Source of the DNA: Corynespora cassiicola
Taxonomy: Eukaryota; Ascomycota; Dothideomycetes; Pleosporales; Corynesporascaceae
DNA length: 64,000 nucleotides
Assembly (NCBI GenBank): GCA_022059125.1
Contig: JAEUWY010000015.1
Location: 1,302,001 to 1,366,000, forward strand
Direction: 5' to 3'
Shown here piece by piece: positions 23,493 through 32,061 of the stretch. A program made the translations under genes and the position numbers. Position 1 is the first letter of the stretch. Every line of letters starts with the position of its first letter. The notes below the pieces were generated by a model. That model did not search any database and had not been told where the DNA came from. It saw only the letters and a program-made list of their open reading frames with translations.

Positions 23493-24185
23493 GGCAGCAG
23501 AGGTCGTGGGCTAGAAATTCAGTGGGGGAAACAGAAATCCATCTACGGGAGGTTGAGGGCCTCAGACAGAGAGCGTTCGTCGGTGCCCGCGATTATGGCG
23601 GAGTTGCACGTCTTGACACGGTGGCTCGGGAACGCTGAACGCCCGGGGGTCGGGGCAGTCACGTGATCGGCGATGACGAACCTTCCGCCAAGCCATCGTA
23701 CCCATCTCATGTACCTTCGGGATGTCAAGCGCAACACGACCTTTTCCAAGCAGGAGAGATGGTTACGGAGCTGACGGCTCATTGCAGCTGGCTGTCATGC
23801 GGGCACGCCAGACATCTCAGCTGGGGAGAGGAGTGTATGGTTTCTCATCTCCTGAGGTCTCCTCACCTGCCTCTACCCTCCTGCGAGCAGCGAGGAAGCC
23901 CCGGTCCGGCTCTAATACCCATTCTTCTCCATGATCATGTCTAGGCAGAGCGCCCCAAGTCTCGGGAGAATGCTCGGGGGGTCCATACCACCTCGTGAGT
24001 TGCATGGACTTTCCTCGGTAATTGGCGAGGGCGCCCAAACAGGAAAAAAGCTCAAAAGCTGGTCCATTTTCGAGAATTTTTCAGCCTTCTAGACGGAGCC
24101 TCTCGGACCTGACCCCGCTGTCCAAGTGTCTGCGTCTTGTCTAGCTGCGCCCTCGTGCGTCATGACCCTTCCCAGCCGTTCGTAG

Positions 24186-24215
24186 CGGTTCGCCGGTTCG
24201 GCTTAGTCCGGCGAA
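24186..24215. promoter_or_regulatory. CGG-rich inverted repeat in GH32 promoter
   Basis: TTCGCCGG (24189-24196) and CCGGCGAA (24208-24215) are perfect 8-bp inverted arms around an 11-nt loop. Four CGG triplets fall within 24186-24211. CGG triplets with fixed spacing are the usual targets of fungal Zn2Cys6 regulators. The site lies about 340 bp upstream of the GH32 start. The functional role is inference. Confidence 0.35.
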
Positions 24216-24269
24216 TCTATGGGTTCAAAGTACCCGGTTCCTAGGCCCTCGTGTCCGGCAGGGCTTGTT

Positions 24270-24296
24270 GTGGGGATCTTGGGGGGAGTTGCGGGG
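24270..24296 (+). promoter_or_regulatory. Two CreA-like sites (SYGGRG)
   Basis: GTGGGG at 24270-24275 and GCGGGG at 24291-24296 match the SYGGRG consensus of the carbon-repression factor CreA/Cre1, 260-285 bp upstream of a sucrose/fructan enzyme gene. Paired sites in this position would fit glucose repression. The consensus is short, so chance matches are possible. Confidence 0.35.
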
Positions 24297-24452
24297 ATCA
24301 TTCCAGAGCACCAGCCAGGACAATTTCCATCTGGGCTACAGCGCCCTGGCGCCAGCTGGGCCCCAGGTCCACAAACCCGGATTCAAGCTTTGGAGATCCA
24401 AATATGATCGCATTGGCTGACGAAAATACCGCTCTGCCCTGCCTGCCGGTAC

Positions 24453-24458
24453 TATAAA
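24453..24458 (+). promoter_or_regulatory. TATA box of the GH32 gene
   Basis: TATAAA about 100 bp upstream of the ATG, in CTATAAAGAGG context. It is well placed for a short leader. Confidence 0.55.
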
Positions 24459-24556
24459 GAGGCCCAGTGCTCCCGGCCCAGTATGCTGATCCAACTTCTC
24501 TACGAAGGGCATTGTTCAGCTGCTTGTACCGCCAATCCTTTCCAGGCGTAGCTGAC

Positions 24557-26608
24557 ATGAAGTGGTCACTCTCTGCACTGAGCCTCTGGCTCAGCGTTGC
24601 CGCTCGCGCGCAGAATGTTTCTCTGCCGCAGAACCTGGACGCGGAAACCATCGAGTCGCTGGGCAACAACTCTCTGTTCCTGAGATGGCGCCCCACGTCC
24701 CATGTGTCTGCTCCTGCTGGCTGGATGAATGTATGCTGTTCCCTTTTCTCCCTATCTTGGAAACATACTTACATGCGTAGGATCCTTGCGGCATGATGTA
24801 TGACCCCACGAGGGACGAGTACCATGTCATGTACCAATGGCACCCGTACCACGTCAACTGGGGTGAGTTCCCCATGGCTTACCAACAATTGACAAAAAGG
24901 CTAAGGCGGCGCAGGAAACATCAGCTGGGGGCACGCCGTTTCCAAGGACCTCGTCACCTGGGAGGATGTCGGTGGATGGGAGGGCAACAACGCCGAAAAC
25001 CTGGCGACCGGCCCCGTCGGAAGTTACGATGGTCTCGGTATCTTCTCCGGCACAGCTCAGCCAGTCAACTTGCAGGGAGAGCAAGACGGTACCCTGACCA
25101 TCTTCTACACTTCGGTCTCCCAGCTTCCCACCAACTGGCGCCTCCCATACCTGAACGGTACGGAGACGCAGAGTCTCGCTACGTCGACAGACGGAGGAAG
25201 GACCTGGCAAAAGTATGAGGGCAACCCCATCATCCATACACCACCAGAGGGCTGGAACATTACCGGCTGGCGCGATCCCTTCTTCGAGCTGTGGCCCGAA
25301 ATGGACAGCATTCTTGGTAACAACGAGCCTCACTATTACATGGTCATGGGCTCTGGAATCAAGGAGGTAGGCCCTCGCATTCCCTTCTACAGCGCGCCAG
25401 CCAACGACCTCACCAACTGGACCTACCTGGGACCTCTCTGGGAGCCTGCCGAGAACGAGAGCTTGGGCGACGTCCTCGAGACGGGCTCGTGGGCCTACAA
25501 CTTTGAAGTGTAAGTCCAGAATCGGTCGATATCAAAAACGAGAAGCACATACTGACCCCTCGACAGCTCCAACTTCTTCTCCCTGGAGGACGAAGACGGC
25601 GACATCCACTACTACACCCTCGTCGGCACCGAAGGCGGCAACACCACCTTCCGCCCCCGCCAACAATGGGGCCTCTGGAACGAAGGCATGGTAACGCGCC
25701 GCTCCGACGGCTCCGCGCGCTTCACGCCCCTCGCGGGCGGTGCCATTGACCACGGCCTCCTCTACGCCGTGACCAGCTTCAACGACACCAAGAACGACCG
25801 GCGCGTGCAGTGGGGCTGGGCCAACGAGGAGATGAATGACTTCGCCATCACCCAGCAGGGCTACCAGGGCGCCTTCGCCCTGCCCCGCGAGATGTACGTC
25901 AAGAAGACGCGGGGCCTCGTCAACCCGGACGGCGGCCTCACCTCGCTCGGCAACACGCGCGTCGTCGAGCACACGGACGGCACCTTCACCGGCTACACGC
26001 TCGGCGCCCGCCCGCTCCCAGAGGTCGTGTCCGGCCTCCGCAACGGCACCACCCAGCACAACCTCCGCACCGAGGCCGCCTATGACGCTTCTGCAGCCCT
26101 CGCCCAGGGCTCCGCCCACATGGAGCTCGTCGCCACCCTGTCCAACTTCTCCGGCCCCGCCGGCCTGACCGTCGCCGCCTCCCCCAACGGCGAAGAGTAC
26201 ACCACAATCTACTTCGACCCCGCCGAGCGCACCATCAACGTGAACCGCACCTTCTCCTCCCAGATTGCAGAGTTTGCAAACTACACCGTCACGGGCTACT
26301 TTTACCCCTACAAGTTCGCCCAGACGGGCGAGGAGAAGCTAGAGTTCCACGTCTACGTCGATGGCTCGCTGCTCGAGGTCTATGTCAACGATCGCTTCTG
26401 GCTGACTACGCGCATCTACCCGAGCCGCGAGGACAGCGTTGGGTTTGGCGTGTACGTGGGTGAGGGGGCGAGCGTCGAGGTCGAGGATGTCGTGGTTTGG
26501 AATGGGTTGGCCAATGTTTATCCCGCGAGGCCGGCGAACTCGAGTGCCGAGTTGGTGTTTGATACCGCCGAGCAGACGAATAATTATACCTGGTGGACGG
26601 GTAATTAA
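24557..26608 (+). CDS. Secreted GH32 beta-fructofuranosidase / fructosyltransferase
   Basis: Four exons: 24557-24730, 24781-24862, 24915-25509 and 25567-26608, 630 aa. Residues 1-18 are a signal peptide ending ARA. The three GH32 catalytic acids are visible: the nucleophile Asp59 in WMNDPCG, Asp206 in GWRDP (transition-state stabiliser), and Glu283 in YNFEVSNFF (acid/base). The last motif is the variant of the Aspergillus FopA-type group rather than WECP of classical invertases, so transfructosylation as well as sucrose hydrolysis is possible. Many N-glycosylation sites are present. The C-terminal beta-sandwich carries LEFHVYVDGSLLEVYVNDRF. Intron 1 falls exactly before the Asp59 codon. The promoter has TATA and CreA-like sites. 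Confidence 0.94.
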
Positions 26609-27135
26609 TTAAAAGCGTATGGAGAGGGTAATGTCTGATGTAATGAGGGGTGGGATTCTGCTCTAGAGTGTTGGCTTTTTTTTAACTCTATGAATGAAGA
26701 AAACAAATAATGCAATGTTCAAAAAATGTATACATGGATGCGTAGTGCTACTTGCTCTCGGTCAGCGTACTTTACTACAGTCAGCACAGAACAGAAACCC
26801 AAAGGAAAAAAAAAAACCCCAAAACAAGATACATGCATCAACTCAATAAATTGCCCAGTCTATATTCTATATAGTTTGACCCCTAACCATTTTCCGACCC
26901 TCCCACGCACCCAAGTCCACAAGAAAAACCCACCTCACCTTTCCCAACCCTCCCTTTGACCAAAGGAGAGGAAAAAGAAGCAGCAGAAAAAGATGGGGTG
27001 CCATCTAAGCACCGCATGGGCGAATATGATCCAGTAGACAATGCACGTCCAAAAAGGTTCAAGAAAGGGATATATACCATGTATGCATGCACATACACAC
27101 ACGCGCGCGCATTTCATCTCCACTGCTCATCCCCC
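26609..27135. other. Convergent 3' spacer
   Basis: 3' regions of the GH32 (+) and adenylosuccinate synthetase (-) genes. A-rich runs at about 26809-26817. Nothing else is visible. Confidence 0.6.
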
Positions 27136-28644
27136 CTACGTCCGCGTAATCATATGCTCACGCGCCGGCCCCACGCCAATCCACTTGACCTTGATGCCCG
27201 TAAACTTCTCAATGAACTCGATATACTTCCTCGCATTGGCGGGAAGGTCATAAAAGGTCTTTGCGCCTGTGGTGGGCTTCTTCCAGCCGGGGAGCGTCTC
27301 GTAGTGCACCTCGACGTTGGCGAGCACGTCGGGGTTAGCCGGGAACCCGTCGAGGGGCTGGCCCTGGAACGAGTAGCGGGTGGCGACCTTGAGCTCGTCA
27401 AAGTCGTCGAGGACGTCGAGCTTGGTCAGGTTGATGGCGGTGTAGTCGTTGCAGGCGTGCGAGTGCTTGATGACGACGAGGTCGAGCCAGCCGCAGCGGC
27501 GCTTGCGGCCCGTGGTTACGCCGACTTCGTGGCCGATTTGCTGAAGCCTTTCGCCGATGTCGTTGAGCTGCTCGGTGGGGAAGGGGCCGCTGGAGAGATT
27601 CAAAGTTAGATGTGGGCACGGGAAAAGTTGAGGGACTTGGACGTACGAGCCAACGCGCGTGGTGTAGGCCTTCACCACACCAATGACCTCCTTGAGGGAG
27701 CGCCATCCCAAACTCAGGCCGGTGATGACACCTCCAAGACCCGTGTTCGAGGAAGTGACAAAGGGGTAGGTGCCGTAGTCAATGTCCAGCATGAGAGCAT
27801 TGGCGCCCTCGACCAGAATCTTGGAGTTTTTCTCCTTGGCCGATGCGAGGAGGGGGACCTGATCAACGACGTAGTCCTGGAGCTTCACGCGGTATTCCTG
27901 TTGATTCCTGGTCAGCCGCTGCCACATTCATCACCTCATGCCTGCCGTGTGTCTCCTTCGTACCTTGTACCTGGCAATCTCCTCCTCTGGGTCATACTTG
28001 AGCAAGTCGCCGAAGCGCTTCTGGAAGCCGTGCACTATGCGCCGGAACTTTTGCTCAAAGACGGCCTCGTCGAACAGGTCGCACATGCGTAGACCACTGC
28101 GGGTCATCTTGGTGCTGTAGGCCGGTCCTGCCACTCGGTCAGTGCCATGTCCTCAATCTCTCTCTCTCTGTGTGTGTATGTGCAGACTGACCGATGCCCT
28201 TCTTGGTGGTACCTAATCCCTCAACCGTCAGCATTTCTCCTCTGAAGCGAGTGGGGACCGCCGACCTATGAGTCCTCCGCCCAGCTCCACCTCCTCGAGC
28301 CCGTCGACGAGCTGGTGGACATCAAAGACGACATGGGCGCGGTCGGAAATGAATATGCGGCCCTCTGTGCTGAGGCCGTGCTTCTCCAGGGCCTCCAGCT
28401 CCTTGAAGAAGGAGGGGACGTGGACGACGCAGCCGCTGCCGATGACGTTTATGCAGCCCGGGTTGACGAGGCCCGAGGGGAGGATGTGGAAGTCGTAGGT
28501 GATGCCGTTCGCGACGATGGTGTGGCCGGCATTGTTGCCGCCCTGGGCGCGGCAGCACAGCTGCGAGTCGTGGGCGAGGATATCGGCGAGCTTGCCTTTG
28601 CCCTCGTCGCCCCACTGGGCTCCGAGGATGGTGGTGACGGACAT
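27136..28644 (-). CDS. ADE12: Adenylosuccinate synthetase
   Basis: Five exons from 28644 down: 28266-28644, 28192-28212, 27964-28127, 27647-27897 and 27136-27589, 422 aa, full family length. The enzyme joins IMP and aspartate using GTP to give adenylosuccinate, the first committed step to AMP. The N terminus has the GTP/IMP loop [12 protein letters not shown] with catalytic Asp13, and GGNNAGHT with His41. The microexon of 21 nt encodes TTKKGI of the KKGIGPAYS signature. The last exon has [14 protein letters not shown]. All introns are GT-AG. Intron 2 contains a CT/GT microsatellite. The ATG at 28644 is used because the family starts directly at [14 protein letters not shown]. Confidence 0.95.
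28192..28212 (-). other. 21-nt microexon of the ADE12 gene
   Basis: GT-AG introns of 53 nt (28213-28265) and 64 nt (28128-28191) flank it. Skipping it would keep the frame but delete seven residues of the KKGIGPAYS nucleotide-binding signature. Confidence 0.9.
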
Positions 28645-29239
28645 GTTCCGTGGGAGCGAAGACGAGAGACGGGAGTCAGAGCGGCGGGGCACGACGTGCT
28701 ATTTCAATTGCGCTTGGAAGATGCACGCACGGGGCCGGCCGACTGACGAGGCCCTTTTCCCGCCGTCCGTCACTGGCGGGGGTCCAATTAAAAGATTTGC
28801 GCGACGGGAGCAAGTCGCGTGGAGATGCGGCTATCGGAGCCATGACGCGACGGGGGCCCTGGCCGCATGGCTTTTTGCCCTCACCGGACGGCGCGGACGG
28901 GGGCAGCAGCGGGCAATTGGGCGCCCAACACGTTGGATATACTTGCTGTTGCTTGCTGTTGCTTGCTGGCTTGCTGCCAGGGCCAAAGGCGTGCCCGCCT
29001 GCCCGCCTGCCCTCCTGCCCTCCGCAACCCCACCATGAATTGCCCCGCCATGCAAGCCCGATTTCGCAATCTCGCCTGCATGGCCCAATCGCAGCACGTG
29101 TGAATGCATATGCTTCCAAGCCTCGCTATAGGGCGTAGCACGCTCATTGTATTATCTCGCGGTAGCAATCATCGCTGCTTGTATACTACTCTCATGCAGA
29201 ATGGCTCTCGTTGCTCCCCCTCCCCCTGTCCGTCCGTCC
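28645..29239. other. Spacer, ADE12 promoter side
   Basis: Promoter of ADE12 (read leftward) and 3' region of the PEBP-like gene. A CTTGCTGTTG-type repeat lies at about 28945-28975. No coding sequence is supported. Confidence 0.6.
28673..28678 (-). promoter_or_regulatory. TGACTC element upstream of ADE12
   Basis: TGACTC on the minus strand about 30 bp before the ATG. This hexamer is the core bound by Gcn4/CpcA and Bas1, which control purine and amino-acid genes in fungi. It may lie in the transcribed leader, so function is uncertain. Confidence 0.3.
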
Positions 29240-30013
29240 CTACAAAGCAAAAGCCCCCAGGCCCGCCAAAAGCGCCGTTGACAACCCCACCCAAAACGCC
29301 CTCTCTCTCACCAAAGACGTAGCCGCACCAGGAAACTCCGAGGGCGGGTTCGGCGCCGTAACGTTCGTCGGCCTGGGCGGCGGGAACGTCGTCGTAGGCG
29401 TCCCCGTCAAGTTCTGCACGCGGATCGAGTTTGCCGCAAACGGCGTGCCCAGGTCCGCCGCCGACGCAAAGGCCGTCGTATTGAAGAAGACCCTGCTCTC
29501 CAGCACCGCGCTGAACGCAGCGGGCACGGAGAAGTTTGCGGGCTGGGTGAAGAGCACGAAGGTGTACTGATGCGGCGAGTCGCCCACGGGGGGAGAGGGC
29601 TGGCGATACGGCGCCTCGCCGGGGCCCGGGAACGCGAGCGTGCCGTTGGATCCCAGCGTGACGTTGGACACGAGCCAGTGCAGCAGCTGGACGCGGGTGC
29701 CGTTGCGGGGGACGTCGCTGTCGACCATGAGGAGCACGGCGTTGCCGGCAGACGTCCACACGGGCGTCGTGATGTTGGGCGGGTTGGCCGTATCTGATGC
29801 AGCAGCGTCAACACCTCACCACCAGCGGAAACAATGCAACATGCCGGGATACTCACCACCCCGCGGAATCAGCTCGCCAGGCGGCGACACGACATTCGAC
29901 CCAAACGTAACCCCCAGCGTCGACCCTCCAGGCCGAAACCCGAGTGCCTCCTGCGCTCGCGCGCCCTCGAGGACCCCCACCAAGAGCAAGCTCAGTACCT
30001 TGCTCACAAGCAT
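29240..30013 (-). CDS. GPI-anchored PEBP-like protein
   Basis: Two exons from 30013 down: 29857-30013 and 29240-29793, 236 aa; the intron is 63 nt, GTGAGT...CAG. Residues 1-20 are a signal peptide ending GARA. The phosphatidylethanolamine-binding fold is shown by VLLMVDSDVPRNGTRVQLLHWLVSNV, which has the DxDxP and HW signatures, and by PHQYTFVLFTQP near the end of the domain. A Thr/Pro linker is followed by SEFPGAATS and a hydrophobic tail, a GPI-addition signal. Most PEBP proteins are cytosolic kinase or protease inhibitors. A secreted, surface-tethered version is known in fungi but poorly understood, and its ligand cannot be told from sequence. Confidence 0.87.
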
Positions 30014-31257
30014 ATCTCCGATTTAGTCCGTCCAAATGCACTCGAACGAAAACCAAAACAGACGATTCGAATCTGTAGACAAAAAGAAACAAACAGAAAA
30101 TATGTATCATCCAGGAGGCCTTCCCCCCGCGCCCTCTAAATACCCTTCCCTACTCCCCCTCCCCCCAAAAGTGTTTGTTCCTGGTTTCAGGCCTCCCCCC
30201 CCCTCGCGAACCGGCGTGCCAATAAAGTCGATGACGTTAACCAAGACCCATGGCGCAAGAGCTACACTGCACACACATACACGAGGCGCGCCAGCACGAA
30301 GGAGGCCCCGCTCCCAAAATGTTCCGCCCTTTCATTTTTGCCAGGCGCCGTCGGGTATGTACCGACCGATCGTATTTGAGGTAGCGATGGAGGTGAGCGA
30401 AGGGGAAAAAATGGGGCAATGCATGGAGAGGATTTGTTGGCGTGTCGAATGGGGTCGGCCGATGGGGGTTTTTGGCCATGACGAGCTGGGAATAGTTTTT
30501 TTTTTTTGCTGTACTTTATGGTGGGTGTTTGCTGTTGATCCTTGGAAGGGATGAGGTTGGGGGGTTGGGGGTTCCTTGTAGGGAAAGCTACCGAGCTGGA
30601 GGGATGCTGTCGTACATGCACGAGCACAACCGCCCGCCTTGGTCACACATCAACGGCATGCGCATGTACGACGCCAAAAGCACCAATCTTCTGGGCGAGA
30701 GCGGATGTCAAGCAAGATTTTGGGCTGGGAGTCGCAGTGCTCCGAAGCCTCGTTGTCTCATTCGCAATGCTAAACGATGACATAGGGAATCGAGGAAAGA
30801 GCCCTGTGCTCTTTTCGAGTACGCAGAATAAATCCCATGGCCTTTTTAGTGTACCTGGCTAGCACGCGGATTGGAAGGTTTCTTTTTTACCTTCCAATCC
30901 TTCAGTCGTGCTGGGCTAGCTGGCCACGAGGCCATGGGACGCACTCGAGAGCGCAATGGCAGTAGAATCCATACAAGAAAGAAAGAAAAGAAAAGAAAGA
31001 GAGTGAAGAGAAGGGGTAAGAAAAGGTAGTGGTATCGAAACCCGCCCCTAGTACAAAGGAAAAAAAACAGAATTGGAAAGAAGAAAAAGTACGGGACATA
31101 TACGCCCGTAGTTCGTTGGATCATCACAACCCAAATCTCCATCTCCACGACACCCCGGACTGGTCGGAATACTTCCTCAGTCCAAGAATCTGCTGTCACC
31201 ATGCAGAATCCTCTCTCTCTTTCTCTCTCCTCTTCTCTCCTCTAGATCATCGTCCCC
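30014..31257. other. Spacer with a long hairpin
   Basis: Promoter of the PEBP-like gene and presumed 3' region of the next minus-strand gene. It contains C runs (30153-30210), a T run (30498-30508), an A/G-rich tract (30970-31090) and the inverted repeat annotated separately. No coding sequence is supported. Confidence 0.6.
30855..30921. repeat. Imperfect inverted repeat forming a stable hairpin
   Basis: The inner stem is a perfect 11-bp match: GATTGGAAGGT at 30869-30879 with ACCTTCCAATC at 30889-30899, around a T-rich 9-nt loop. An outer stem pairs AGCACG (30861-30866) with CGTGCT (30907-30912), and GCTAGC occurs on both sides (30858-30863, 30915-30920). It lies about 340-400 nt past the stop codon of the minus-strand gene at 31258, so it may be in that 3' untranslated region. 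A miniature element or small-RNA precursor is also possible. Confidence 0.75.
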
Positions 31258-32061
31258 TCACCCCGCCCCAACAATCTCCCTCTTCTGCTCCCTCCACCCG
31301 TCCTCTGCCCACCCCTTCCTCCTCTCCCTCCTCACCACTTCGGCCGTCTTAATCAACGTCCCAGCATCCTTCCCCCACCTCATCCCCTGCTCCGCCACAT
31401 CCGCACTATGCAACGTCGCCCTACTACTCGTCCGACTCGTCCTCCCAGACGCCGACCCAGACGCCGACCCCGGCGTCATCATCGACGACAGCGGCGGCGG
31501 CGGCGACTTGCTCCCGGACTCGCGCCTCGAAAGCGACAGCCTAAGCCTCGACGACCTCCTCGCATGCCCCTTGTGCGGCTGCTGCTGGGTGGCGGTGATG
31601 GTGGTGGTGATTGTGTTCATGGGGATGGAGATGGGGGTCGCGGTCGAGTGGTTGGGGTGCGAGAAGAGGTCTGCGGGGGCCGTGTTGCGGCGCGGGTTCG
31701 GGGGCAGCTTTTTGAGGGTCGAGGGGGGGGATGCGTGGGGGCGGCGGCGGTTGCGCGGGTCGGCGGGGGAGGAGATGATGGTTTGGGTGGTGGGGGCGAA
31801 GAGGGCGGCGGGGGCGGGAATGGGGCGGTGGGATGGGAGGGGGGAGGTGGTTCCGTCGCGGGAGGAGGAGGGGGAGGAGAGGGAGGGGGCGACCGAGGAG
31901 GGTGGTGCTGCGGCGGTCGTGGCGGCTGGTGCTGGTGCTGGTGGTGGGCGTGCTCCTCGAGCCATTGGCGGCGTCTTCTTGGTCGTGTCCCCTTTTAACA
32001 AGTCCTTCCATTTTCTGAGCGCCTTTCTGATGCCCGTCTCCGGTTTGCCGGCGTCGCTCAT
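31258..32061 (-). CDS. Unknown basic disordered protein
   Basis: Single frame of 267 aa starting at the ATG at 32061. It has a helical start (KPETGIRKALRKWKDLLKGD), then a long Pro/Ala/Ser/Thr region without predicted fold, an Arg/Ser-rich patch (HARRSSRLRLSLSRRESGS) with likely phosphorylation sites, and an ordered-looking end (MRWGKDAGTLIKTAEVVRRE). There is no signal peptide or membrane helix. The ends look like conserved blocks joined by a variable linker, a common pattern in fungal proteins of unknown role. The coding strand is very C-rich. I do not recognise the family; a false call is possible because GC-rich DNA gives long open frames. Confidence 0.6.
   Translation of the reverse strand: MSDAGKPETGIRKALRKWKDLLKGDTTKKTPPMARGARPPPAPAPAATTAAAPPSSVAPSLSSPSSSRDGTTSPLPSHRPIPAPAALFAPTTQTIISSPADPRNRRRPHASPPSTLKKLPPNPRRNTAPADLFSHPNHSTATPISIPMNTITTTITATQQQPHKGHARRSSRLRLSLSRRESGSKSPPPPLSSMMTPGSASGSASGRTSRTSSRATLHSADVAEQGMRWGKDAGTLIKTAEVVRRERRKGWAEDGWREQKREIVGAG

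Larger units (their letters stand above)
23493..24556. other. Divergent promoter, Hrd1 / GH32
   Basis: 1.06 kb between the divergent Hrd1 (-) and GH32 (+) genes. The GH32 side carries the elements annotated separately: a CGG-rich inverted repeat, CreA-like sites and a TATA box. No coding sequence is supported. Confidence 0.6.
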
